A DNA stretch of 64,000 nucleotides, taken from Dehalococcoidia bacterium (GTDB taxonomy: Bacteria; Chloroflexota; Dehalococcoidia; GIF9; AB-539-J10). The translations under genes and the position numbers were made by a program. The stretch covers positions 65,628 through 129,627 of the forward strand of contig JAUWQY010000001.1 in the NCBI GenBank assembly GCA_030610855.1, read 5' to 3'. Below the pieces are notes generated by a model. The model saw only the letters and a list, made by a program, of their open reading frames with translations, made no database searches and was not told the DNA's origin. Below are positions 30,664 through 40,476 of the stretch, in pieces (within the stretch, counting starts at the first letter, position 1; each line of letters begins with the position of its first letter).

Positions 30664-33039
30664 ATGAGGAAAGAGATGAAGCTTCTATGGTTCCCGGCAC
30701 TAATTCTTGTTGCTGCGCTGCTTTTTCTTAACTCTCTCCCTGCTTCGGCTGGCCACAACCCTAGTCGTGGAAGGCCTCTATTGGAAGCCAGAATAGCCCT
30801 GGAATGGGAACTCTTGTCTCCCGCTGGAGCTGGCTTTGTCGGCATCGCCCATTCGGAAGCTGAGGGCGAAATTGTCGTCTTTGTCGAGGATGAACTGGCG
30901 AAGCGACGAGTGCCGCGCTCTTTTGAAGGCTACACGGTGTGGGGGGAGGTTACGGGGAGAATCGAAGGGCTTTCCAATCTGGTAGCGGAACCCGTAACCG
31001 GCGTCAGCGAGGATAGGCAAAATGAGGTCAGACCTCTGGTCGGCGGGACAAGCCTTTCAGCCTACGTCACGAAAGAGTCAGGGGTATACCGGTATGCCGG
31101 AACCTTGGGCATGGTCACATATGACAACAAGATTCTCTCTAATGCTCACGTTATTGGTATGAAGCCGGGTACCAATGAGTTTCTCAACACAGGAACACCC
31201 ATCATCCAGCCGGGAAGCTGCGATGGAGGGGGATGGGGCGATCGGGTGGGCGAACTCGAGGACTACATACCCGTTGACTTTGAGCCTAACGCGGAAAACT
31301 ACGCTGATGCTGCCATAGGCAGTGTTGATGCTGATGTTGGTGCGTCTCCTGGCGGGCAGTTTGACGAAGAAGGTAACTACTGGATTGAGGGATGGATCGA
31401 GGTCTCTAAGGGAGATAGCGTGCGAAAATCCGGGCGAACCACTGGCGTCACCACAGGTGAGATAGTTTACACTAATGCCTCTATCTGGGTTAGGTACGGC
31501 GACCAATCAGCTTATTTCGTGGACCAGATCTTAGTAGCTCAGGAGAACTGGTCGTTTGCAGCGCGGGGTGATTCGGGCTCGGCGGTCGACAAAGATGGGG
31601 AGTTCGTTGGGCTGGTTTTTGCTGGCTCTGATACGCTCGTGGTCATTAACAAGGCAGAGCACATTATTGCCGGACTTGGTATTGCTGTTGAGCTTCCGGA
31701 GGGTCGGTGTAGCCTCACGACCTCCAGCACTCCTGGCGGTTCAGTAGGCGAACCCGGCGAGGGGATGTTTATCTACGATGCCGGGACCGCCGTCGCCCTT
31801 GTTGCAGAGGCTGACGAAGACTACCAGTTTGTGAAATGGACTGGCAATGTGGATGCCATCGGCGACGTTTATGCCGCCACGACCGACATCACCATGAACG
31901 ACTCCTGCTCCGTCACAGCCGACTTTGAACTGAAAGAAGGTCGGTGTAGCCTCACCGTCTCCAGCACTCCTGGCGGTTCGGTGGTGGAACCCGGCGCGGG
32001 GATGTTTATCTACGATGCCGGGACCGCCGTCGCTCTTGTTGCAGAGGCTGACGAAGACTACCAGTTTGTGAAATGGACTGGCGATGTGGATGCCATCGGC
32101 GGTGTTTATGCCGCCGCGACCAATATCACCATGGATGGCTCCTGCTCCGTCACAGCCAACTTTGAACTGAAAGAAGGTCGGTGCAGCCTCACCATCTCCA
32201 GCACTCCTGGCGGTTCGGTGGTTGAACCCGGCGCGGGGATGTTTATCTACGATGCCGGGACCGCCGTCGCCCTTGTTACAGAGGCTGACGAAGACTACCA
32301 GTTTGTGAAATGGACTGGTGATGTGGATGCCATCGGCGATGTTTATGCCGCCGCGACCAATATCACCATGGATGGCTCCTACTCAATCACCGCCAATTTT
32401 GAGTCGTGGCATCCCGATCCCTTGGTGCTGTTGACGGTATCCAGCACCGGCGGTGGTTCTGTAACAGATGCTGGTGAAGGGATGTTCTTTTTTCCTCTCG
32501 GCACCGAGGTCAGCCTTGTGGCTAAGCCTGACGAAAGCTACCAGTTTATCGGCTGGTCGGGCAACGTGGACGCCATCGTCGATGTTAGCGTTGCCTCGAC
32601 CACCATCACCATGGACAGCTCCTACTCCGTTAGAGCTAATTTCGAGAGTGCTGGTGGGGGGTGCTTCATCGCCACCGCAGCCTATGGCACGCCGATGGCA
32701 GAGGAGATACAAATTCTGCGTGAGTTCAGGGATGGATACCTGCTCACCAACCCGGCGGGACGAGCTTTCGTAGATTTCTACTACACGGTCAGCCCGCCCA
32801 TAGCCGAGTTCATGAACCAGCATCCAGGACTGAAGCCGATAGTAAGGGCCTGGCTGGTGCCCGCTGTGGCCATGAGCACCGTAGCAGTAAGTACGGCTCC
32901 TGCCGAGAAGATGGCCATGGCAGGCTTGCTGGCGCTGGTTGCAGTGGCGGTGGCAGTATGGGTGTGGGAAGGGATTTGTTCGCCACCAGAGAGAGGCAGC
33001 ATGCAGAATGCCGGCCAGAGAAAGAGTTCGGCAGGATAA
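30664..33039 (+). CDS. secreted trypsin-like serine protease with InlB-type B-repeats and CFI-box C-terminal domain
   Basis: 791 aa; signal peptide LLWFPALILVAALLFLNSLPASA, catalytic-like SNAHVIG / YADAAIGSVD / ARGDSGSAV, 4 B-repeats, C-terminal GGGCFIATAAYGTPMAEEIQILREFRDGYLL. Confidence 0.88.
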   Translation: MRKEMKLLWFPALILVAALLFLNSLPASAGHNPSRGRPLLEARIALEWELLSPAGAGFVGIAHSEAEGEIVVFVEDELAKRRVPRSFEGYTVWGEVTGRIEGLSNLVAEPVTGVSEDRQNEVRPLVGGTSLSAYVTKESGVYRYAGTLGMVTYDNKILSNAHVIGMKPGTNEFLNTGTPIIQPGSCDGGGWGDRVGELEDYIPVDFEPNAENYADAAIGSVDADVGASPGGQFDEEGNYWIEGWIEVSKGDSVRKSGRTTGVTTGEIVYTNASIWVRYGDQSAYFVDQILVAQENWSFAARGDSGSAVDKDGEFVGLVFAGSDTLVVINKAEHIIAGLGIAVELPEGRCSLTTSSTPGGSVGEPGEGMFIYDAGTAVALVAEADEDYQFVKWTGNVDAIGDVYAATTDITMNDSCSVTADFELKEGRCSLTVSSTPGGSVVEPGAGMFIYDAGTAVALVAEADEDYQFVKWTGDVDAIGGVYAAATNITMDGSCSVTANFELKEGRCSLTISSTPGGSVVEPGAGMFIYDAGTAVALVTEADEDYQFVKWTGDVDAIGDVYAAATNITMDGSYSITANFESWHPDPLVLLTVSSTGGGSVTDAGEGMFFFPLGTEVSLVAKPDESYQFIGWSGNVDAIVDVSVASTTITMDSSYSVRANFESAGGGCFIATAAYGTPMAEEIQILREFRDGYLLTNPAGRAFVDFYYTVSPPIAEFMNQHPGLKPIVRAWLVPAVAMSTVAVSTAPAEKMAMAGLLALVAVAVAVWVWEGICSPPERGSMQNAGQRKSSAG
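31702..32412 (+). repeat. three near-identical 237-bp (79-codon) tandem repeats; a fourth diverged unit follows to ~32640
   Basis: ggtcggtgYagcctcac starts at 31702, 31939 and 32176 (237-bp period). Confidence 0.92.
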
Positions 33040-33049
33040 GCTGACCTGA
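33018..33049 (+). repeat. 32-bp direct repeat copy 2 (matches mutL 3' end)
   Basis: gagaaagagttcggcaggataagctgacctga; encodes C-terminal RKSSAG* of the protease ORF in a different frame. Confidence 0.95.
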
Positions 33050-33208
33050 GTTCCCATGCATCTGCCTTTGTGATGGCTCAGCAACTGGGTGGTGGCTTTG
33101 GTGGTGTTGCCTGCTGAGTGATCAATCAATGCGGGCTCCGTGTCACATTCCCTCCCACTCAGGCCCTCCTCGGGATTCCCCCGCGGAACAGGGGTCTAGG
33201 CCTGGGTA

Positions 33209-34255
33209 CTAGGCAGTCATCCGTTCCTCGTATTTCTGCTTTGCCTGGCGGAAGTACCCGACCTGTTCGGCGAGCATTTCCTGGATGGGGAGGTGGTAAG
33301 GACACCTTTCTTCACAATCACCGCACTGGGTGCAGTTGGCCGCCTTCTCCACGGCATCGGCGAAAAACGCGGCAGTAAAGAGCCGTTCCGGTGGCATTCG
33401 TTTGATGGCGGTGTCGGCAGACATCATGAGCGATATCGGTATTTCTTGGGTGCAGGGTTGGCAGTAATCACAGCGACGGCAGAATCTGGTTCCCAGTTCG
33501 TCTCTCATCTTCTGCATCTCGCGTTGCTCTGCCGCGCTCATTTCTCGTGGTCCCTGCAACACGCGGACGATCTCCTCTATCTCACGGGGTTTTTCGATGC
33601 CGGGTATCGGCAATACGTCGCCGAATTGAAGGAGGTACTTGAAGGCAATGGTCACGTTATCCAGCGCCCCACCGGCCAGTGGTTTCATGGCTATGAAGCC
33701 GACGTTATGCTCCCGACACAAGGGCAGCAACTGGTCGGCGGGTTCGCAGGTGATGAAGTTGAAGGGGAACATCAGGCTCTCGAAGTGGTCTGATTTCACC
33801 GCTTCTTTGGCCACGTCGATCTGGTGCGAGGTAATGCCGATGTGTCTTATTATGCCTGCCTTCTTGGCCTCCTCTACCGCCGCCATTGGTCCTTTGGGGT
33901 CGAGGACTGTCTCCAACGATTTGAAGTCACTGATCCCGTGGAACTGGTAGAGATCGATGTAGTCGACCCCGAGACGTTCCAGACTCAGCTTGAGGTGATG
34001 CTCCAGGCCTTCACGGGTTCGAGAGCCGGACTTGGTGGCGATGATGACCTCTTGTCGGCGTCCCTTGATGGCTCTGCCTATGCGCGCCTCGCTGGTGGTA
34101 TAGGCGTTGGCCGTGTCGAGGAAGGTAACACCCAGGTCGAGGCACTTCCTGACCACAGCCACGGCCTCGTCATCAGAATCCCGCTGGATGGGAATGCCAC
34201 CAAAACCGAGCCGGGAAACCATCATACCGGTCCTGCCCAGCCTCATTCTATCCAT
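33209..34255 (-). CDS. aldo/keto reductase with C-terminal 4Fe-4S segment
   Basis: MDRMRLGRTGMMVSRLGFGGIPIQR, DTANAYTTSEARIG, C-terminal CTQCGDCEERCPYHLPI; track start at 34279 also possible. Confidence 0.92.
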   Translation of the reverse strand: MDRMRLGRTGMMVSRLGFGGIPIQRDSDDEAVAVVRKCLDLGVTFLDTANAYTTSEARIGRAIKGRRQEVIIATKSGSRTREGLEHHLKLSLERLGVDYIDLYQFHGISDFKSLETVLDPKGPMAAVEEAKKAGIIRHIGITSHQIDVAKEAVKSDHFESLMFPFNFITCEPADQLLPLCREHNVGFIAMKPLAGGALDNVTIAFKYLLQFGDVLPIPGIEKPREIEEIVRVLQGPREMSAAEQREMQKMRDELGTRFCRRCDYCQPCTQEIPISLMMSADTAIKRMPPERLFTAAFFADAVEKAANCTQCGDCEERCPYHLPIQEMLAEQVGYFRQAKQKYEERMTA

Positions 34256-34635
34256 TTCTCGCTCCTTCCTCTCCGGCAATGTCGCTCATAACCCGGCAGA
34301 ACTCCTCCACCTCTTCATTTAGTGATACTTCTCCACTGGACGCATGTCTTCACCGCCGCGCTTCGGATAACAAATGCGAGCCAGACCGGGCGGTCTTTCA
34401 CTTATGGCGCATAGCGCTCGGAACATTAGAATGGTAACGCCGGAGGAATATGCGTGTCAATCTTATCTACTGTCGGCAACCTGGTAACAGCGGGGGCACA
34501 TATCTGTTGCCTGATCCACACGGTCGGTCATAGTGGGGTGGGTCTGGCAATGGTATAAGTGCGTCATTACAGTGTTACACATATTGTAAAAACCCACTTG
34601 ACACCCCCTGGAGCGTTGTGTATACTGAGAAGCAG

Positions 34636-34935
34636 ATGGAGGTCCTATTTGATGATGACAGGCTTGACCGACTGGAAATCGACCCGGAATATGCAGCGGG
34701 CTGGTCTCAACCTGTTGTTAGGGCATATAGAAGAAGAATGCAGGTCATAAGGGCAGCACCGGACGAAAGAGATTTCTACAACTGGAAATCTCTACGGTTT
34801 GAGAAGCTCAAAGGCAAGAGGAAGCATCAACATTCGATGCGACTCAATGACCAATATCGTCTTATAGTGGAACTTATGAAAGATAATCCGCAAGGCACGG
34901 TTGTGAAGATAATAGGCATAGAGGACTATCATTGA
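34636..34935 (+). CDS. higB: HigB/RelE-type toxin
   Basis: MEVLFDDDRLDRLEIDP...SLRFEKLKGKRKHQHSMRLNDQYRLIVEL...VKIIGIEDYH; followed by HigA-like gene. Confidence 0.88.
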   Translation: MEVLFDDDRLDRLEIDPEYAAGWSQPVVRAYRRRMQVIRAAPDERDFYNWKSLRFEKLKGKRKHQHSMRLNDQYRLIVELMKDNPQGTVVKIIGIEDYH

Positions 34936-36104
34936 TGGCCGGAGCAAAAGGAGGAGCAATGAGAGATAGGAAGCTTGCTGAAGTGTTTCCGCCCGGTGAG
35001 TTCATCAGGGAGGAGCTCGAGGCCAGAGGATGGACTCAAGATGACCTGGCAGCGATTCTCGGTCGCCCCTCACGTCTGGTAAGTGAACTGATTACAGCGA
35101 AGCGGGGGATCACTCCTGAGACCGCTAGAGGACTGGGAGGAGCTTTCGGTACCAGTGCCCAACTATGGATGAATCTTGAATCTACGTACCGACTATGGAA
35201 GAGCGATCCGGAACAGGACCTGGTTGAAAGGCGAGCCAGGCTGTACACGACAGCTCCGCTAAGGCTCATGATTAAGCGGGGATGGATCGAGGATTCGAGC
35301 AGTGTTGATGTTCTTGAGACAAGATTGAAGGACTTCTTCGGCCTCAGTGATGATCTCCGCGAGCCGCAGTTCTTTGCACATGTGGCAAGAAGATCGTCCT
35401 CTTGCCCCCAGCTTACACCACTACAGAATGCATGGCTATACAGAGCAGGCCACATGGCCAAGGCAGTCTCTGCTGGCGATTTCTCTGAGGCACGTCTTGC
35501 GGAGATGCTACAGCTACTGAAGCTGTTCCTGCCCAATCCGGAGGATCTAAGAAAGATCCCGAAGCTATTGGCCGAATTCGGCATTAGATTCATCGTCATT
35601 GAGCCGTTCCCACAATCAAAGATTGACGGTGCCACTTTTTGGTTGAACAATCATCATCCTGTCGTGGTGCTATCTCTTCGATATGATCGAATCGACTGGT
35701 TCTGGCATACGCTAGCACATGAACTCGCGCATGTGGAAAGCGGAGACGGGAAGAACAATGATAAGTTTGCATTGGATATAGACCTGGTTGGGGAGAGAAC
35801 CAAGTCATCAGACAACAGACCTCAATACGAAGTGAAAGCCGATGAACGTGCGACTGACTTCCTGCTACCACAGACAGAGCTTGATGATTTCATCATGCGT
35901 GTAAAGTCCCTGTATTCGAAGAAGAAGATAGCGGAGTTTGCAGATAGAATCAATGTTCACCCCGGCATCGTGGTCGGACAACTACAACACACAGGCGAAC
36001 TAAGCTATGCTCACAATCGTGAGATGCTTGTTAGGATACGCCATATCATCACAGACGTGGCCCTCACAGATGGCTGGGGCAGAAGCGTACCGTCGAGCCC
36101 GTGA
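34932..36104 (+). CDS. higA: HigA-type antitoxin fused to ImmA/IrrE-like metallopeptidase domain
   Basis: 390 aa; FPPGEFIREELEARGWTQDDLAAILGRP HTH; HTLAHELAHVESGDG HExxH motif; overlaps higB stop. Confidence 0.85.
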   Translation: MMAGAKGGAMRDRKLAEVFPPGEFIREELEARGWTQDDLAAILGRPSRLVSELITAKRGITPETARGLGGAFGTSAQLWMNLESTYRLWKSDPEQDLVERRARLYTTAPLRLMIKRGWIEDSSSVDVLETRLKDFFGLSDDLREPQFFAHVARRSSSCPQLTPLQNAWLYRAGHMAKAVSAGDFSEARLAEMLQLLKLFLPNPEDLRKIPKLLAEFGIRFIVIEPFPQSKIDGATFWLNNHHPVVVLSLRYDRIDWFWHTLAHELAHVESGDGKNNDKFALDIDLVGERTKSSDNRPQYEVKADERATDFLLPQTELDDFIMRVKSLYSKKKIAEFADRINVHPGIVVGQLQHTGELSYAHNREMLVRIRHIITDVALTDGWGRSVPSSP

Positions 36105-36347
36105 CGGAGGGATCAATTGGCAACTCGGCAGAACTGGAGAAGTCACTCAAGGTGGTGGTGACCTCCAGGCTGTAGTCCGTGTCAGGACAAACACAGCCCC
36201 TCCGGATTGTCATGTTGGGAAGCACTTGTCAGGGTCAGCGGTACCGTGCTAGCCTTATCGTAGCGGGTAAGTCCTGTGTTAAGTGTGTCACCGGAAGGTG
36301 GCATAAACTAGCTGTAAGCTAGTCGCTCGCAGGGACCGCTTTATCAT

Positions 36348-36572
36348 TCAAAGCTCCAAGAAATCTTCTACGCTTAACTCAGCTTGATGCAGAATAGCTC
36401 GTAGCGTGCCTTCAGGTAAGTCGCCAGGATGGTGAGGCACCGTAGTACGGGGACGGGTCTGAGGATTCCACCATATCTCGTGACTTCCTTTGGCCTGCCG
36501 ATCAAAGAAGAAACCTGCCCGCCTTAGCTTGCGAATAACCTCATCGGCACTAAAGCCAGCTAGCCTTCTCAT
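36348..36572 (-). CDS. hicA: HicA-like toxin
   Basis: 74 aa; SADEVIRKLRRAGFFFDRQAKGSHEIWW...TTVPHHPGDLPEGTLRAILHQAELS. Confidence 0.85.
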   Translation of the reverse strand: MRRLAGFSADEVIRKLRRAGFFFDRQAKGSHEIWWNPQTRPRTTVPHHPGDLPEGTLRAILHQAELSVEDFLEL

Positions 36573-36817
36573 CAGGAAATGCTTATCGGGATATGGACTT
36601 CGCCACGTGCTGGAGCACCAACTTGTAGCTTGGGCGGGAGATCATCACCATGCTCCAAATAGGACTCAATGAGCTTACGAGCTACATCCTGTGCAATCTC
36701 CAGTGTTTCTGCAGCAGTCCGCCCTTGAGCTACCAGGCCGGGCAATTCTTCACTGGTAGCTAAAAACCCCCCCTCTGGTAAGGGCTCTAAGTGAATCCCC
36801 AACATTATTTCCTTCAT
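36572..36817 (-). CDS. hicB: HicB-like antitoxin
   Basis: 81 aa; LPEGGFLATSEELPGLVAQGRTAAETLEIAQDVARKLIESYLEHG; adjacent to hicA. Confidence 0.85.
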   Translation of the reverse strand: MKEIMLGIHLEPLPEGGFLATSEELPGLVAQGRTAAETLEIAQDVARKLIESYLEHGDDLPPKLQVGAPARGEVHIPISIS

Positions 36818-36993
36818 AATCCACTATCCTCTGCTAAGTGTCAGCTTAACTAGTATATCACACGGTCTATTTACGATGCCTTTACCATACGCAATTGCAT
36901 CTTATCTTTCTATAATCGATCTCGGCCTCGGCCGCATTGCCAGGGTTCCCTTGCGGAGGGCAACTTTCTTGTAATCACAAATTTCTTTATTAG

Positions 36994-39900
36994 CTACCTT
37001 GTCACCTCTTGCCAGAGCTGGTGGAGAAGGCGCTGGCGAAGTTTGGAGTCGAGGATAGAGCCGAGGTAATCCTCAAAGACTTCGTTTGCCTTTTGCTTCA
37101 AGCTCTCCAATTCAGGAACAATCTCCTTGAGGTAATCTTCATCTTTGGGCATCTTAACGCTGTCCAAACCAGCTTCAAGCCAAACCTTGAGGTAGCGGGC
37201 TTCCATTTCGGAAGTGCAATCTATGTGTTCTCTACCTGAAGAAAGACGCCAGCCAAATAGCTCCTGCTCCAATTTAACTTCACCCGAAACCCTAGGCAAG
37301 CTCCGGCTGCGCAAAGGCTTGTGGGTCAACATCTTCTCCCGATAGAATTTCCCTAAGGTATCATCGCCGAGCTTGTCCATTACCGTCTTCACCAAAAGGT
37401 CGATATCTATCCCTTCTTTAGTCTTTCGCCTCTTGCCAAAGCTCTTAGCTCTGTCAATTCGGGACTTCACTAAATCTATTACTGCTCGATAGACCTCAAG
37501 CTGCTCCTCATCGGTTAAGCCCAGAATTTCTCCCATCACAATTTTATCTAGCTCACGGCGGTCGGGCTTGACCTTGTCGAGGGAGACTTTGTCAGGTGAA
37601 GAAGCGCCCAGCTCTTCAAAGACGCTGCTTATAGCCCTAGTAGACAGCCTGTTTAGGACACTCTTGAGCTTATCGCTTAGCTTTGCAGATTCAGGAATCT
37701 GAGGTTGTATAACCAGCATGTTTGCTGCCTCATAGGTCGCAATCCATAAAATCCCTTCCCCTAGATTAACTCTTGCATTGAATTCAGCAGAGAGGAAGGT
37801 AAATGTTGAGTTTAGGGATGAGTTAATTAGCTCTGCATTCACATCTTCGAGATATGTTTCATACAACTGTTGATCTGAGTAACAAAAGAGATTGGTCAGT
37901 GGCGTGAAGTGTCGATCCCAGATACCTTTAATCCAAACTAGAGCTGGTTTTCCCCTCTCTCCTAAATCGTACCACCTCTCCCTTGAGGCACAAGTAGGGC
38001 GGAGATGGTAACCTTTGCTTTCACCTTCCCGAATATATTTGAGGATATTGGTTCCTCTCAAATCTTTCTTATCCTTGTGAATCATGAGCACCCGATATTT
38101 CAAGTCCCCAGGCTTGACTATGATTGATCTACATTCCCTGGGGCTTTTGATGACATAATTCGGCACCCAATTCTCATTCTCATCTTGGTGCATCCAGAAT
38201 TCTTGCTCGATTCCCCTGCGCTTTATTTCCTCCTCGGTTAGGTAGAAAAACTCATTGGCACCAGTAGTGAAACCACGTCTCACCTCGGCGATTTCCTTCA
38301 AGGGCACTAATTTCCCTTTGCCCTTCTCCAGAATCTTGAAGAATATCTCCGGCGCCCTCAGGTATTTGCCCCATTTAGCACCAACATATTTCCCACTCTC
38401 TTTATCAAATCCCTCTTGCCAAAGCTCAGCCTGGGATTTTGGAAAGATACGCAATTCCTCGTTCTGGTAAAACTGCGAATGAGCCATAATAGTCTTTATC
38501 AACTTGTCAATCTCGTTTAGCCTCTCAATTTGCTTTTGCCACATTTCTTGAGCCTGTGGGATGAAATAATCCAGGCGCTTGAAAAGATAGACAAAACGGA
38601 CCAGGTTTTCATCTCGTTCCTTTTTATCTTTGCACTTCTCCAGAATGACGATGCAGGTGTTGACATCAGCTTCTTCAAACCACCGCTCCACCTTGGACTC
38701 GATGATGGCGATGATTTTGTAGTGCTTGAGGAAGAATTCTTGAAGTCCTTTGCCATAGTCCACGTCCAGCCAGGAATTAGAAACGACAAATCCGAACCTA
38801 CCACCGTCTTGGAGAAATTTCGTTCCGTGGACAAAGAAGTAAGCGTGTATCCCGGCCCTTTTTGAGATTTCAGCAATCTTCCTTCCCTTAATATCCTTAA
38901 GAGCTTTGTCTATGAGTCCTTGCTTATATTCCCTCACTTCAGGAGCAATTCCAGCCATCTCCTCTTGGCGGGTATATGGGGGATTACCCACCACACAATG
39001 AAACCAGCGAGGATAGGTAACTTCTCTCTCCTTTACACCTAGAGTTTTTGCTCTAGCCCTTCGCCATTTGTCGGGTAAGTCAAAGCCGCCTTCGGTGCTC
39101 AGGAGCGTGAAGAAGTCTTCTTGAAGGATATTGGGATAGTTTTTATCCACACTTAAATCTCTGATGGCTAGGTTTATAGTAGAAAGATGGGCGGGGAATT
39201 TGGCGATGTCATTACCCCAGAGGCTATCCAGTATATCCTCATGTCTTAAGCGCTGGCTCATCAATTTCTTCTGTTGATATGCCCGCACCAAGAATGTCCC
39301 AGCGCCGCAGGCGGGGTCAAATACCTTATCGTCTTGTTGCTTCAGGCAGAACCTAAGAATGATGTCAACGACATAGTCATTGGTGAAATACTGTCCCAGA
39401 TTATGACGCTCATCCTGAGGGATGAGCCTCTCAAAGATTGGACCAATAATGTCGCCGAGCTTAGAGAAGTCGTATTGCCCAAGCACACCCACCAGATCTT
39501 TTATCTCTTTGACTACCTCCTTCTCGTCGGGAAAGGCTATGGCATCAATGAAATCCGTGGTGTAGATGGTCTCGTAGTCTATCTTTAGCACTTCGTCGAA
39601 GAAGCTCTGCAATATCTTTTGAAGCTGCGCTCCCTTGATTAAGCCTTCAGGTATTTCAAGAGGAGCAAGCTCATGTGGACGCTTGGCTTGGAGCACATCA
39701 TAAAAGAGTATTTTGTTCACCAGCAGGTAGGCAGTCTGCCTTGCTGCTTTATTAAAGTCTTGAGGCTGCCAGGCAAAGCTCCAGCACTGGGAAACAAACC
39801 ATTTGCCAAGTTCCGCGGCAAAGGTGCCATCTTTGTGACAGCGATTCTCAATTATTGTGGTGTAATATCTGGAGAGCCTTCTTATCTTGTCCTGAAGCCT

Positions 39901-40476
39901 ATAGATGAGGAATTCGTCGGTTGGCAATTTGGGCTCAGGCTCCTTGCCAGTATAGACGGCATAGAGTTTACTGAAGAAGATATCCAGTTGCTTTGTGATG
40001 CTTTCTCTATACCTTGTCCCCTCAATATTATCTAAATTCTCTATATCTGAAAGGCAATATCTATCAACAACTTGGTCCTCTTCATTTTTTTGCTCATTGA
40101 CCTTTTGGGTATTAAACCAAATCAACTCCTTGAAGTTGGTAGTGGCGAAGTACTTAGCTTTCCTGGCATTTGCTTTCTCCCAGGCAGGCTTTTTAAGGTT
40201 TTCATAGTCAAGAACATTAAAGTGGGGATGCTTGGCTTCTATGACACAGAGGATATTCTGGCTACGACGAGATTCATAGATTATGATGTCAGGAGATTTT
40301 CTATCTGCTCCAGAGGTATCTACATCGGGAAGCCCCAAATCGAGCTTTTTCTGCTCAATAATTTCCCTCATCCAATGCATAAGCACTGCCACTGCACTGC
40401 GCTCTGTCTTCCAGCTGGTAGCATCATAAGGGCTAGGGATTCTAGTTAGCTTGCCACCAAACTCAGATTTCTTCAT
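36994..40476 (-). CDS. single-chain restriction enzyme / N6-adenine methyltransferase (type IIG-like)
   Basis: 1160 aa; N-terminal nuclease-like PDIIIYESRRSQNILCVIEAKHP, methylase GQYFTNDYVVDIILRFC...VFDPACGAGTFLVRAY and VVGNPPYTRQEEMAG, C-terminal specificity-like region. Confidence 0.88.
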   Translation of the reverse strand: MKKSEFGGKLTRIPSPYDATSWKTERSAVAVLMHWMREIIEQKKLDLGLPDVDTSGADRKSPDIIIYESRRSQNILCVIEAKHPHFNVLDYENLKKPAWEKANARKAKYFATTNFKELIWFNTQKVNEQKNEEDQVVDRYCLSDIENLDNIEGTRYRESITKQLDIFFSKLYAVYTGKEPEPKLPTDEFLIYRLQDKIRRLSRYYTTIIENRCHKDGTFAAELGKWFVSQCWSFAWQPQDFNKAARQTAYLLVNKILFYDVLQAKRPHELAPLEIPEGLIKGAQLQKILQSFFDEVLKIDYETIYTTDFIDAIAFPDEKEVVKEIKDLVGVLGQYDFSKLGDIIGPIFERLIPQDERHNLGQYFTNDYVVDIILRFCLKQQDDKVFDPACGAGTFLVRAYQQKKLMSQRLRHEDILDSLWGNDIAKFPAHLSTINLAIRDLSVDKNYPNILQEDFFTLLSTEGGFDLPDKWRRARAKTLGVKEREVTYPRWFHCVVGNPPYTRQEEMAGIAPEVREYKQGLIDKALKDIKGRKIAEISKRAGIHAYFFVHGTKFLQDGGRFGFVVSNSWLDVDYGKGLQEFFLKHYKIIAIIESKVERWFEEADVNTCIVILEKCKDKKERDENLVRFVYLFKRLDYFIPQAQEMWQKQIERLNEIDKLIKTIMAHSQFYQNEELRIFPKSQAELWQEGFDKESGKYVGAKWGKYLRAPEIFFKILEKGKGKLVPLKEIAEVRRGFTTGANEFFYLTEEEIKRRGIEQEFWMHQDENENWVPNYVIKSPRECRSIIVKPGDLKYRVLMIHKDKKDLRGTNILKYIREGESKGYHLRPTCASRERWYDLGERGKPALVWIKGIWDRHFTPLTNLFCYSDQQLYETYLEDVNAELINSSLNSTFTFLSAEFNARVNLGEGILWIATYEAANMLVIQPQIPESAKLSDKLKSVLNRLSTRAISSVFEELGASSPDKVSLDKVKPDRRELDKIVMGEILGLTDEEQLEVYRAVIDLVKSRIDRAKSFGKRRKTKEGIDIDLLVKTVMDKLGDDTLGKFYREKMLTHKPLRSRSLPRVSGEVKLEQELFGWRLSSGREHIDCTSEMEARYLKVWLEAGLDSVKMPKDEDYLKEIVPELESLKQKANEVFEDYLGSILDSKLRQRLLHQLWQEVTR

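Noticed and set aside
32383-33129. 248-aa minus-strand ORF overlapping the protease 3' end
   Set aside because: Antisense of B-repeat and CFI-box coding sequence; no recognisable domain.
36308-36324. 7-bp inverted repeat actagct-gta-agctagt
   Set aside because: Short and isolated; could be chance or a weak hairpin.
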